A DNA stretch of 64,000 bases from Gnetum montanum (GCA_015680685.1 MNCI01005236.1:435275-499274); one strand, 5' to 3'. Counted from the first letter of the stretch, positions 43,484 through 54,553 are shown. Program-made: numbers and translations. The notes: generated by a model from the sequence alone, not told the origin.

Positions 43484-44639
43484 GTTGACATTTGGAGGAG
43501 TGGCCCAAGAGATGCTGACAAAGAATTACAAAAAATCACAGTAGACATGCCACCAACATCACTCGTTGGTAAAAGATCGAATGTCGTTTTACCATGCTCA
43601 AGAGTGCTATGGAAATAAGGTTATGCTGAGGGATAAGGAGTATAGGCAATGCTAGGGAGATGAAATTTAAATGGTGGAAATGAAATGTAAACAATGGATC
43701 ATGATGTAGGATGCAAATTCAACATGGTTAACAGTGATCATGACATGAAGTGGTTCACCCCTCAAATGTTGACCTCTTTTCAAAGTGCTTATGAGAGTGT
43801 CAAAGTCAATTTAAGGCTAGGCCAATTGCAAAGTTGGATCATTGTCAATTTTCTTGGGGATGTGCTTTTCCCCATTCTTTTTTTTTATGTTGTGAGGTGA
43901 ACCTTCTTTGGGTTCGACTTACTACTAAATGTTAGTTGCAAGTTGGCCATCGAGAATATGGGATTTGTTTTGATGCATCCACATCGCATCTATAGGATAG
44001 ATGTTTCTTCCTTGGGATGAGTTTTGTTACATCTGTTTAGGGCTTTGACTAGTCCAAAAAGGCTTCTCATGGGACAAGTTGCGTTACATCCGTTATAAGT
44101 TTAGCGGTTGATGTGAAGAGAATGCCATGTGTGTCACAATGCGTATGTTAGAGGGATGTGAAATCATGAGTATGTGGGGGATGAGAGGATATTGGGATGA
44201 AGGAGTGCATAGGCTATAACAGGGATGAGGGGGGATGTGCACTATTGAGCAGCTTAACTAGTCCAATCATGCACATCAGAGCAATGTGGTCACTTGCTGC
44301 TACAATGAGATGCATCTCTGCATGACCATCTTTGAGGCTTCATCCTACAAACACAACTCCGAGAAGACAAGAAAACCACACAACTTGAAATCCAAGTGCA
44401 AATGCTAGATGTAAAGATGTTGAAGTGCTAGATGCGAAGATGCTATAAATGTGTCAAATGTTGTGCTAGTTGCAAGTGCTCAGGAAGCTAGTGAAAGTGC
44501 TAAGGCGATGATGTTATGAGTCTTCTAAAGCCTGCACTAATGAAAAGTGTTCCAAAAGATCAACAACATGGTGAGAGGTGATGATACTGTGAGTGTTCCC
44601 AAGGGTTTCACCAATGGAAAGTGTTCGAATTAGATTAGC
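43484..44639 (-). other. Element I 3' noncoding region
   Basis: No gene is recognised. The stretch lies between the protease-side repeat array and the PPT. A plus-strand open stretch (43,694-43,900) has no relatives and no supporting features. Nothing resembling RT or integrase is present. Confidence 0.5.
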
Positions 44640-44960
44640 AACATGCTAGTTTAAAGTCCTGGTAGACTGTGAACCCAGTTTAAGGCCTTGGAAAATAGTG
44701 ATGTGCTAGTTTATAGTCCTAGCAGACTGTTGGATGCTATTTTACTGTCGTAGCAGACAGTGGATGTTGTGCCAGTTTAGCGTCATGACCTAAGGATGAG
44801 CTTTTGTGCTAGTTTAACATCATGAACCAAGGATGAGCTATTGTGCCAATTTAATGTCATGATCCAAGGACAAGCTGTGCTATTTTATAGTCATAGAAGA
44901 CTATCTATGCTAGTTTATAGTTATAGAGGACTATTTGTGCTAGTTTATAGTCATAGTGGA
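44640..44960. repeat. Dispersed tandem array of gctagtttaacgtc-type units
   Basis: About nine units of 30-40 bases share tgctagtttaacgtcatg or tgctagtttatagtcatag followed by agaggacta or accaaggatgagct. The same core, gctagtttaacgttgtagc, recurs at 48,070-48,190 in the gag gene of this element. Confidence 0.7.
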
Positions 44961-45041
44961 CTAGTGCTTACCTTGCTTGTGTAAGGTGCGATGTTGCATG
45001 CATAGTCATGCTGTGTGCCTACAAGATCCTAGAAAAATCAA

Positions 45042-48000
45042 CTAGAAAAACAACATCAAGTGGAAACTGTTGTAAATAGAGTTAAAATGCATGAACGAAA
45101 GGAAAGTAGTGCAAAAAGCAATAGTTTTAGGTTGTTTTGGGTCATGGGCTAGTTTAAGGCCTTTTCGGGCCATGTGTTTTTGTAGTTTTATGTTGTTTTT
45201 TTTTGTTTTTGATGTTTTTAGATGTAATGTATAAGCTAAGTGGATGGATGCATAAATAAAGTAAAACAAATATGTGAACAAAATGAAATGCATGATGTAA
45301 GTAAGTAGGAAAAATGTAAATGCATGAGCTAGTGCGATGTAAATGAAAGTCAAAAATGCATGGAAAGTGGAAGAAAAGGGTAAGCAGGTCCTTAATGTGT
45401 TTTTGGCCAAGGAAAAGTCTTGATCATTTAGTTGCTTTCTAATCAAGTGTGCATTAGGGGGCGTGCAAGGCTTAGGATCCTTTGGGAGGCTATTGGCTTC
45501 AACTGCTTGTTCGAGTGTGTTAACCTTAGGCATTACATTGATTGTCGTAGGTGTACCACCAAGAAACTCCTCTTCCAAAAATTGTGCCATGTTTGTGTCA
45601 TGGATAGTCGGAGAGGAGGTGTTATCACCGTGGATGATAACTTGACCACCTTCGTATGGAAGCTGAATTTCTTAGTGGATGGAAGAGGAGACAGCCCGTA
45701 GTTGGGCTAGCTAAGGCTTGCCTAGAATTAGGTTGAAACTTGACATATCCTCTATAACAGTGAAATCTACACTGGTGGAGAATTACTCTCCTACCACAAA
45801 GGCTAAGTTGATTGTACCCCTGACAATGATGCATGATCCATTGAAGGATTTTAGAAATGCAATTTTGGTTGGCCTAATTTCGTCTACCAGGCCTAGCTTA
45901 TCGATGATGGAGTACAGGACTACATTTGTTGCCACACCATCATTGACATGGACTCTGTGGATGGTGCACTACTCAACACGAATGCTAATGGATAGAGGAG
46001 TTGTAGTGACCTTGCCTCATTCAGGATTAACTTTGACTACATCATCGTGAAAGGCTAGAGATGTTGAACCCAATTCTTGTGGTGTAGGGGGCAACATCGT
46101 TGCACGAATGGGTGTTCCATCTTCAAGGATGTCCTTCGTAATAGGAATGGAGGCCAAGATTTGGGCCAAGGCTTGACAATGAGTGGATGAGGTCATGACT
46201 AGGTCGTAAAAGCTCAACATTGTATTCTTTTTCTTGAGCTTTTGTTTCACCTAGGTTAGTGTAGCTACGAAGTCTTTGTCATTGGTTGTTGTGTTGACCT
46301 TGATTTCCTCCATGTGGCTTGAGAGACAGATCTTTGGTGGAGGGGGCTTGGGCTTGGTTTGCTTAGTTTGCTTGGGGGTAAGGGCCCTAGTGTTTGGTTG
46401 TTGCTTATTGATTATAGCCTTTCCTTTAGCCATGGGGGTTGCAAGGCACTCACTCATCCTCTTGCATTGCCATTTAGTAGGCCTACCTAGGTTACTAGTG
46501 GGGTTAACCCTTGAAGGAGGAGGGATCGAGATGTTACCAACTTTTGGATTTTAGGTAGGTGAGGGGCCATCATGTTGTGGAACCCTTATGATAAAGGGTT
46601 TCTTAGTGGTTATTGTTGCTGTGTCATGATAGTTTAACATCTTAGTGGACGATTGATTTGGGACCTTGACCATAAAGGATGTTGTGGATGTCGGAGGTGG
46701 CACTTTGATAACAAAGGGAGGCCTCTTGTTTGTGGAGGCCAAGGGGATCCTTGCCTTGTTGAGAACCACATGGATCATAAAAGGCTATTACATAGGTTTA
46801 GACTTGCCACCTATGCTAATGAAATTTATGACATAGGAGGCATTGTCTATGCTAGATTGATTTACCATGTCAAGTACCAATTGACCCTGTTCTATCATTC
46901 TTTGTAGGTCATCTTGCAAAGCACGATAGTTGTCCATACTATGACTGGACGACTAGTGGTAATGACAATATTGGTCCAGCTTGAAGTGTCATGGAACTGG
47001 GGGCTCGTTTGGTATTGTTGAAGCAGGGTTCCTTAGTAGTTCGCAGTACCTATCATGTTTTTGGTAAGCAATCTCTGATACATGTTTGTATTGGATTTGC
47101 CTAGCTTTTAGGAGTTGCTCCAGTAGTTCAGAGGGTTCCATTGGTAGTGGTGTATACTTTGAGTGGTCCTTATACTGAAAGTTGGACCTTGGGGTGGTCC
47201 TTGCCAATGTAGGCGAGTTGGTAGTTTTGTCAGTTGGGGTGTTGGGCTGCTTAGCTATCAGGCCTCTGTTGGTTGCTTTTGTGCTTGTGGACACTATTGC
47301 CACTATTGTGTTTTGCTTGCAAGCATGTTGGTTTTTGTAGGCCATGTAGGCTAGGTCATTGTAGCTTGTGCTACTTCCTCTATGACTTTTGTTTGGGCAA
47401 AGGCTTGGCTAAGAGACTTCGGGGCTAGATAATATAGTTTGGACTTGATGAAGTCATTCACTGCACCCTTGAAGATGGCCAATAGATGTGTCTCTGCTAA
47501 GGGTTCATGCATTTCACTCAATGCAGTATTCCAACGTTGGAGGAATTTTAGTACGGGTTTTAGAGACCCCTGCTTAACTTGCATGAATTGGTCGAGGGTT
47601 GCTTTAGGCTTGAGGTTGTACTTGAAGCATGTCACAAACTGGCTTATGAGATCCTCCAAAGAGGAGATTGAGGCCTTGGATAGCATGCGATACTAGTCTA
47701 AGGCCTTGCCAGTGAGTGATATGGGAAACACGTGCATGATGGCGTGTGGCCAAGCTTGAAGGAGTAGGCACCTAGATCGAAATGTGACCAAGTGTGTGTT
47801 GGGGTCCCTTTCACCATTGTACTTGGTAAATTGTGGCAATTGGACCCTAGTTGAAAGAGTTAGAGGTGGTACTATAGCAGTTATGAGATCATCCTAGTAG
47901 AAGTCCACCACCTTGATGGTGTCGGAGGAGGTAGCCTTGAGTTGGTTGATCTCCTCCATCAAGCTTTCAATTAGCTAGAATGCCTAATCCAAGCTTGAGG

Positions 48001-48807
48001 ATGTGCCAGCCAATTGCATTGGCTGGGCTTGTGTTGGTTGCACAACATAGGATCAAATTTTTGGTTGTGGAGTTTGCTAGTTTAACGTTGTAGCAGATGG
48101 GCGTTGCTAGTTTAACATTGTAGCGGACGATGATGGCTAGTTTAACATCGTAGTGGATAGGGGTGGCTAGTTTAAGGTCATAGTAGACCATTGTTTATGT
48201 GTTGGTTGAGCGATGGGTGTGGTGATCGAAGTAGGCCATACACAAGTGGGTTGGATGGACATTGCAGACACTAATGAGATAGGTGGCATGTAGGATGCCT
48301 AAGTTGCCTTGGGCTAGGAGGTCGCTCTTGCGTGAGAGTAGTTTCTTACAAGGAAGGTTGAATTGGCATCGTCATCATCTTAGAGAGGATGGGTGGACTG
48401 AACTGAGGAGGGGCTGTACTAGGGAGCAGTTGTTGGAAGATGGTGTAGGGGTGGCTCTTGTGTTCAAAGGAGGCCTTGAACTCATCTTCCTCCTTTTATG
48501 AGGCTTCCTTGTAGGTTGCCCTTGCATTGTGCTTGTTTGCACGGATGAGTTGGGACAACAACTGGTGGTAGGAGTCCCTGAGTGGAATTATGTCAAACAA
48601 GGAGGGGTTGTACTCCCGTCCATTTTGTTGGACTTGTTCGTAGTCCTATTTTGCCTCTAAATTAAGGTAATCCACTGGTAGTCCTGCTTAGATTTTGGCA
48701 CAAATAAAATTATATTATTTGTGGCTTAGTGCAGCATGCTTTGGCTAGATCCTAGTGTTAAATGCGTTAGACACCAAGGTGGAAGGTTGATCTAGATTCA
48801 TATTCAT
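45042..48807 (-). pseudogene. Element I gag-protease gene (broken)
   Basis: Minus-strand start ATG 48,807 (MNMNLDQPSTLVSNA). Then: an N-terminal conserved part (SLFDIIPLRDSYHQLLSQLI); a repetitive peptide (48,191-47,967: YDVKLATPI-like units); capsid (KYNGERDPNTHLVTFRS, HVFPISLTGKALD*YRML, SSLEDLISQFVTCFKYN, to 47,351); SKYTPLPMEPSELLEQLL; a degraded knuckle (YCHYH..SHSMDNY); and a retropepsin-like part (VHVNDGVATNVV near 45,960, with the normal D(S/T)G altered, then DMSSFNLILGKPWLSQLRAV near 45,690-45,750). The open frame from 45,590 to 45,042 runs into hydrophobic low-complexity sequence and carries no RT. Stops and frameshifts are present. Confidence 0.7.
47967..48191 (-). repeat. Repetitive peptide-coding segment in element I gag
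   Basis: About four copies of a roughly 36-base unit encode YYDLKLATPI, HYDVKLAIIV, RYNVKLATPI and CYNVKLAN. On the plus strand these are ggctagtttaacgttgtagc-type units, the same core as the noncoding array at 44,640-44,960. Confidence 0.7.
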
Positions 48808-49000
48808 AGATCAGGTTGTGAGAGTTGCTGTTTGTAGAAAATGGCTAACTCTGAAAATTACAAAAAAATGACTAAGTCTGTCAGTAGTGGAAAAATATAA
48901 GAAAATAGCTAAGTGTAGAAATGTAGAAAAAATGGCTAAGTATGGAAATGTAGAAAAAGTGCCAAGTATGAAAACTACTGAAAATGGCCAACTCTGGTGC

Positions 49001-49180
49001 TACACTCGCTATGCTAGAGCTTGGTATGCTCACTACGTTGGATCTTCCTACGCTCGCTACGCTAGAGCTTGGTACGCTATAGCTTGGTACACTCACTAAA
49101 TTGGAGCTTCCTATGCTCACTATGCTAGAGCTTGCTACGCTATAACTTGTCACACTCACTATGTTGGAGCTTGCTACACT
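49001..49180. repeat. 24-base tandem array in the leader of element I
   Basis: About seven units of tacgctcrctacg + ytrgagcttss (24 bases), alternating gttggagcttcc and gctagagcttgg to give a 48-base double unit. One unit is truncated to 15 bases. The array lies between the PBS and the gag start and shares the core acgctcactacg with the LTR J repeat. Confidence 0.75.
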
Positions 49181-49260
49181 CTGAGAACCTGTTATACTCT
49201 CTAGAACATCTAGAGTTTTGACTAAGTGCTAATCAAAAATGTAGAAAGAAATGGTTCAAG

Positions 49261-49277
49261 CCCTCCTTCTAGTGCCA
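49261..49277 (-). other. Element I primer-binding site candidate
   Basis: The minus strand reads tggcactagaaggaggg five bases inside the LTR end. It begins with TGG, complementary to the CCA end of a tRNA, and is G/A-rich as expected. I cannot name the tRNA with confidence. It differs from the tRNA-Asp-type site of the other elements. Confidence 0.5.
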
Positions 49278-49282
49278 AAAAT

Positions 49283-50803
49283 CGTGACATCTGAAAACAT
49301 TGGTGGTTGGAACACCGAGAGGTTGTCAAGCGTATAGCCTAACCTTGAATCTGTGTGAGGGCCATGCTGGAGAAAATGGAAACGAGGTACCCTGAATGGT
49401 CTTGTTGATCAAATAGGGACTTACATGGTGTTAAAACAACTCTGTGTGAGAAGGGTTTGTACTACATTACGCGTGGGCATCAGGTCCGAGTAAGCTAGAG
49501 CATAACAAGGTGTCCCAGCCTGAGAACAGTGACATGAACATGCAAATATGTATGAAAAAGTAAGAAAATACAAGTGTTACGCTAAATGCCAAAGAGAAAT
49601 GCTTAAGAAATGTAATAGAATTTGAGAACAGCAGTGTAATGCCCAAAAAGAGGGAGCATAGCTAATTCACAAAGGGTCTCAAAAGGTACACTGTGTACAA
49701 CAAGTGCAATAGAAGCACAATCATAGCCTCAGTGGTGTCAGGTTGTGAAGTCTGGTGCTCACTATGTTGAACTGTGCCTACCAGGTTGGTAGCCATGGTG
49801 TACCATACCATCTTCTATAGGGCTACAATGGGGCTGCAATGTACTATGTGGTGTAGCTGTTCCTTTCTGCTGGTATGGTGTGCACTGGGTCTCATTTTCC
49901 CACTTAGTGAAGTGCTAAGATGCCAAAGTGACAAATTCCAAATGGAAGTGCCAACTACCTCACTAGTGAAAAATGAAAGTCAACCCCTCTCCCTCCTCCT
50001 GAAACACTAGGGTGTAGGGGTACTTATAGGGCTAGGGTTAGCCCAAAATGCAGATTAGGTGCCACATGGGAGTGTGGTGGGTGGGACCACTGGATGCTGA
50101 CTACTGGGCTTGTCCTGTGTTACGTGCAAGACATGGGATGCTATCTGCGATGCTTGTCCCATGTTACACATGGGACATAGGACGTTGGCTACTGGGCTTG
50201 TCCCATGTTACGCATTGGACATGGGATGCTAGCTGCTTGGCTTGTCCCTTGTTATGTGCAGGACACGAGACGTTGTTTGCTACGCTTATCTCATGTTACG
50301 TGCGGGACATGGAACATTGGTTGTTGGGCTTGTCCTGTGTTACGCGCAAGACATGGGACACTGGCTGCTATGCTCATCTTGTGTTATGCATAGGACATGG
50401 GATGCTTTCTATTATGCTTATCCTATGTTACATGTGGGACACGGGACGCTAGCTAGGTGTGTTACGCTGTGCTATGCTGCACAACTTGACATGTGCGCTA
50501 CATTTTGCTACGCTACATAGCGTGATATGATGCTACGCTACACTATGCTATGTAGCGTGACATGGTGTTATGTTGCACTACACTGCATAGTGTGACATGA
50601 TGCTACACTACACTATATTGCACAACGTGACATCTATGCAAAAAGTGCCATTGTTCTAACACTTAGAGAAAAATTTTGCAAATCTGGTAGTTGCAGTTGA
50701 CCACACTCAACACTTAGAAAAAATTTGGGCAAAGTGTCACTGTTTTGATACTTAGCCAAATTTTTAGTCAAGATGCCAAGACCTGAAATTTTGTGGTGTT
50801 TCA
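49283..50803 (-). repeat. Element I 5' LTR (right copy)
   Basis: It aligns with 41,915-43,470. Its 44-base hairpin array (about 50,095-50,455) has about 8 units against 11 in the left copy, while a second array of gctacgctacactatgtagcgtgacatg-type units (about 50,455-50,640) has more units than in the left copy. So both arrays changed length after insertion or during copying. Confidence 0.85.
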
Positions 50804-51080
50804 TAAAGATTTTCCATGAGCCCAAGCAAGCCAATGCAACAACTATCTTAACAAATGGAAATCCACATTCAATTTTTCAAATCTCCTCCTTTCAACTCAA
50901 TCATAAGGGAGATGGCCATCCATGCTAATCATCCATATGTCTCTTTATTTTTTCTATTTTTTTTTCATGTTTTTGATTTTGTAAGTTATTTATTTTACAC
51001 CTTTTTGATTTTCAAAATTTCTTCCTATTTTACACCATTTTTTGTTTTACAACATCGTTAGTATGTTTGAATCTTTCTTA
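50804..51080 (+). pseudogene. Element H pol C-terminal tail
   Basis: From 50,804 the frame of H's integrase ending at 41,914 continues: the junction reads ..INIQQ | KIFHEPKQANATT, then HSIFQISSFQLNHKG. E has the same tail on the minus strand at about 59,440-59,560 (RSIFRISSFQLSHGG), and B has equivalent sequence. So pol of this lineage extends about 45 residues beyond the usual integrase end. After the stop the sequence becomes T-rich noncoding. Confidence 0.65.
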
Positions 51081-52440
51081 AATATTTTACACTTTTTTAT
51101 ATATTTTACCTTATTTTGCTTAAGTGTATTTTTTAAAATTTTGCTAATAAAAGTGCTTTATTGTCACAAGACACAATGGTGTTGAAGTTGCTAATAATGG
51201 TGTTTTTTGCTTTATGCTTTGTTTGCTAATGTCTGGTTTCTATATTTGAATTTTTGTACTAATGACTCAATCATAGTTTCTTTTTCATGGAACAAGCAGT
51301 AAGTCCATGACATCCACCCATTCAAAAACTCTATGATTTTGCTTATTTTAGAAGTTTGAGGTCTCTTTCATTAAATTAACTTTTAATAAATTTGTGACCT
51401 TGGTAGTTTCTAGAATTGGAAAGGATTCAAAGGTTTTCATAGGGTGTGACTTCAAGGGAACTCAATACACTTTGTACCCTTCTATTTACTTAGGTTCTTG
51501 AGTGTTTTTCATGGACTTCTTATCATTCTGTTTTGACCACTAACAAGAAGTCAAATAAAGTCTTTGCATGATGTGCTTCCCATATAAAAATAACAAAATA
51601 AAATAAAAACATGATGGGAATTCAAAGCACACCCCTTAGAAAAATAAATGAGCTACAAGCATTAATTATGGAACTAGAAAGACATGTTACCCATGCCTAA
51701 AGGTCCCCTCTAACTAAGGCCCTCTCTCACTTTCTACTTCTCATTTTTTCTCTTTATGGAAGGGTGGTTGTATTGTGGGAGCACTCTTGTGTCTCAAGGA
51801 GGTGGATTGGTCTTGGAGTGGTGATGCAAAGTCACTGAAAGAGGTTGGTTTTGGTTTGGACTAAGGATGTATCTTCTCAGGTCATTTTAAACACAAACCC
51901 CATAAGGGACTTCTTATGACCTTAGTTTAGAATTTTATTCCACATTCTCCATCATCCATATATGCTATTTGTAACTCGCCTCATTACCAAATTCCATGTT
52001 CTTGATATCATGTCTTTATCTAACATATCTGAATTCTTAGGTAGAATCTTTTAGATTTTGGTTCTTAACTTCCATTGACCATAAATCACCTATGGGGCCC
52101 ATGAACTCCTTAGGTTAAGGTTATGTAAGGGGAAAAAAGAACATGAGCCTGATATTGGGAGGACCCACTTGTGTATCCCTTTGTTGAGTTTGTTAAGCAC
52201 CTTATCCTTGGACATTCTTGCAATCAAAATCTTTTGTACATCCATCTTCAGCATTAAACCATGTGTTCCTTCAGAAATTTTGTTCAATTAAACATATTCT
52301 CGATCAAAGCTTTCAAAATTTTAGCTTTCAAAGATCCTCTTCAATGATTTCATCACATTCTTGGCTTTTTTGGGATTCCATGGACCCCAAATTCATTAAA
52401 ATAGTTCATATATTTTTTGAGATATTAAATTTCAAAATTT
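51081..52440 (+). other. Element H spacer between pol and the ORF3 promoter block
   Basis: Noncoding; no gene is seen. It matches B (9,146-10,640, opposite strand) and E (58,200-59,430). Shared landmarks include aaagcacaccccttagaaaaataaatgagc near 51,627, gggaggacccacttgtgtatcc near 52,157 and aaagatcctcttcaatgatttcatc near 52,330. Confidence 0.6.
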
Positions 52441-52590
52441 TGGTCTATGGGCCATATATACATGACCCTGTCGATGGAGTAGACCCATATATGAGGCCCC
52501 ATATATGGGACCCTATCAATGGAGCAGACCTATATACGAGACCCCATATATTGGGCCCTGTCAATGTGGCAGAAAAATAGTATATATATA
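52441..52590 (+). promoter_or_regulatory. Element H internal promoter-like block
   Basis: Three imperfect units of ccatatatgaggcccc / atgggaccctatcaatggagcagac (about 52,450-52,570) are followed by tatatatata at 52,581-52,590. CCATATATGG at 52,499-52,508 is a perfect CArG-type sequence. The block stands about 450 bases before ORF3. Promoter activity is inferred from composition and from recurrence in B, C and E. Confidence 0.55.
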
Positions 52591-52735
52591 CCTGATCCCA
52601 CTTTGAAATCTTTACATTTTCTCATAAACACCAAGGGAGTTTTTCAAATTTTCAAAGCCTAGAACATTTCAAAGCCCATAACTTATAAAATTTTTATCCA
52701 AATCACTCCATTCTTCAACCCTACTGCTACCAAAG

Positions 52736-53038
52736 GTAAGCTCTTCATTATGGGGGCCACAAATGTGCCATTTTTGACAAAAAAAATTTCACAATTTTTT
52801 CTAACTCCCACAAAGATTTAACTAAAAAATTAGCTATTAAACACTAAATTACAAGAGTTAAACCTTTCCAAAAAGCTCTAGTGACATCTACAATAAATAA
52901 TAAATAAAATAATAATAAAATAATCAATCTACCATGGTCCAACCTTAGCCAAAGTCTAAGAAACTAACAAGAGAAGATATTTAAAATCTTAAAGTTACAC
53001 ATTATATCTACTAATCCATGGATGTGTTGTAATCATAG
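52736..53038 (+). other. Predicted 5'-UTR intron ahead of element H ORF3
   Basis: The donor is ccaaag|gtaagct at 52,736. The acceptor gtaatcatag ends at 53,038, immediately before ATG 53,039. A branch-like ctaatccatgg lies about 28 bases upstream of the acceptor. Length is 303 bases, AT-rich. Element E has the same donor, the same ctaatccatgg and a similar length (308). The exon in front (about 52,615-52,735) also aligns with E (tttcaaagyccatractt, tttatccaaatcactccatt). Confidence 0.6.
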
Positions 53039-53591
53039 ATGGCATCAAAAGGGAAGCATAGGCAAGAAGTAGGATCATCTCAACTAAGGGAGAAATGACC
53101 TAAAATGAGAAGGGGCCAATAACAGCCCCAAGAAGAACCACTTGTAGCCCACGCCATAGGTCCTCCTAGGGAAGGGACAGAAGTGGAATCTATCCAATAG
53201 ATTTTAGGACCAGCAATAACAATAAAACACTCTCATTGGGATGATGCACTAGCACAACCAGCAAATCTTGAGGTAACCTTAATAGAGGTTTTTCTAAATC
53301 AAATCAAATCGAGGTCCAAAAATTAGTGCTCCAAGAGTTAAACTTTGGTCCCTTCCTAAAGCATGCACCAAGAGAATTGCAGGACTAGCTGAAAGCCTCT
53401 TCCATTTGGCCAATCATCACTTCCACCAAGGAGTGGTACATGGGAGAGACATTCCTATTCTAGAATAATAAGTTGCCTAGATCAATAATAAAAATCAAGG
53501 ACATATCAATGTCCTACTTGGTGTAGGCCATTGTTCCAATGCTTAGGTTGCCAGAAATAGGGAAAAGTCTTACTGAGATCCTAATGTAGGC
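53039..53591 (+). pseudogene. Element H ORF3, N-terminal part (cut by E)
   Basis: ATG 53,039 follows the predicted splice acceptor. The start is MASKGKHRQEVGSSQLREK, a basic, Gln-rich N-terminus. Later come EWYMGETFLF*NNK (equivalent to WYLGEVYQFWKNK in A) and IIKIKDISMSYLV*AIVPML (equivalent to IKDISMSYSAQAIATML in B). It is interrupted at 53,591 by the 3' LTR of E and has TAG stops. The coiled-coil part lies outside the window. Confidence 0.7.
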
Positions 53592-54541
53592 TAATGAGTG
53601 AAGAGGTACCCCTACACCCAACCATATAAATCACAAGCATTCATGCACACTTCGGTCAAATTCTGTGGACTTTATCATTTCCAGTGCACTAGCCCTTTAG
53701 GAAGTGAATCTAACCTTAAAGTTAATTATTGTCCTCCCAACTACACTTGTGATGTACATTGGTATGGTTAAGTGTAACTGAGGCATCCAATTTTTATCAT
53801 TTTGTATTTTATATTGCAGGTGCTGGAAATGTAGATAAAAAGGAATTTGATTAACTAATCTTAATTAATTAATTAACTTCTATTTAACTAATCCTAACAT
53901 AAGTATATGTTCCTACTTTTCATACATGTCCTAAACCCACGTACCCACTGCTAGATGACCAAACACTATGCTACTGGACATATCAAGCGACAATGCTATC
54001 GGGATTATCACGTGAATATGTGTTACACTCGAAGTAGTCATACTTATGTGTGTAATCTATCTCTGTTAATTGTTTCATTAACATAATAACTGGAAAATAT
54101 TTGATAACTAATTGAAAGCATTTAATAAAGAATTAAAATCATTAAATGCATAAATAAAATAACTAATCTATCCAAAGTGTAGCAAGGTTTATCAGAAAGC
54201 TCATCTTTATTTCTGCACACACTGTCATGTGCTCAAGTACAACAATGCTCAAATAAAGATCCATACACTCAATGACTCCAGCTACAAGCACTTAGGAAAA
54301 AAAATTCTAACTTTTGAATGGAAAAAATGCAAGAGCTTCACTACTACTAAAATCTATGGCTAGTAGGCACATATTTATAGGTGATGGATAGACATCGTAT
54401 CGATGAGGCATCATCGATGAAGGTTAAGATGCATCGATGAGGTTTCATGGATGAGGCCACATCAACATGGTTAACTGCATCGACATGGTTGACTACATCG
54501 ACAAAGCCTCATTGATGCAGCCAACCAACGATGACTCATCA
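53592..54541 (-). repeat. Element E 3' LTR
   Basis: Plus-strand taatgagtgaagaggtacccc .. gatgactcatca. Minus-strand TATAAATAT at plus 54,371-54,379. U3 (54,390-54,535) contains repeated catcgatgaggc/catcgacatgg units, the best preserved CATCGATG-type units in this LTR group. Confidence 0.85.
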
Positions 54542-54553
54542 TACCCCCATGAC
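54542..54553 (-). other. Element E polypurine tract
   Basis: The minus strand reads gtcatgggggta directly before the LTR, preceded by gatgagttttgattta. It is equivalent to the tract in B and C. Confidence 0.75.

Larger units (their letters stand above)
41915..50803 (-). mobile_element. Element I: large-LTR element with gag and protease only
   Basis: Two LTRs, 41,915-43,470 and 49,283-50,803 (about 1.55 and 1.52 kb), align throughout. On the minus strand a PBS (49,261-49,277), gag and protease (48,807 to about 45,040) and a PPT-like aaagagagg (43,475-43,483) follow in order. No RT, RNase H or integrase is seen in the 5.8-kb interior; after the protease comes noncoding and repetitive DNA. It resembles the known class of gag-only, terminal-repeat plant elements (TR-GAG). 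The gag and protease belong to a different Ty3/gypsy family from B, C, E and H. No clear TSD is present. Confidence 0.8.
34722..53591 (+). mobile_element. Element H: Athila/Tat-like element with gag, pol and start of ORF3 (contains nested I; cut by E)
   Basis: The order is 5' LTR 34,722-35,716, PBS 35,718-35,735, gag from 36,026, protease, RT, RNase H, integrase to 41,914, then element I as an insertion, the pol tail and spacer from 50,804, an internal TATA block, a 5'-UTR intron and ORF3 from 53,039. It is interrupted at 53,591 by element E; its 3' LTR would be to the right of the window. It inserted in G's integrase. RT keeps FMDD; protease has NFGS in place of D(S/T)GS; the integrase Glu is Lys. 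Confidence 0.8.

Noticed and set aside
45042-45250. Hydrophobic, membrane-like C-terminal tail of the element I frame
   Set aside because: It comes from an A/T-rich noncoding stretch after the protease; codon bias and lack of relatives argue against an envelope protein.
48881-49159. Ser/Val-rich 92-codon minus frame
   Set aside because: It is a reading of the 24-base leader array of element I, between PBS and gag, with no gag homology.
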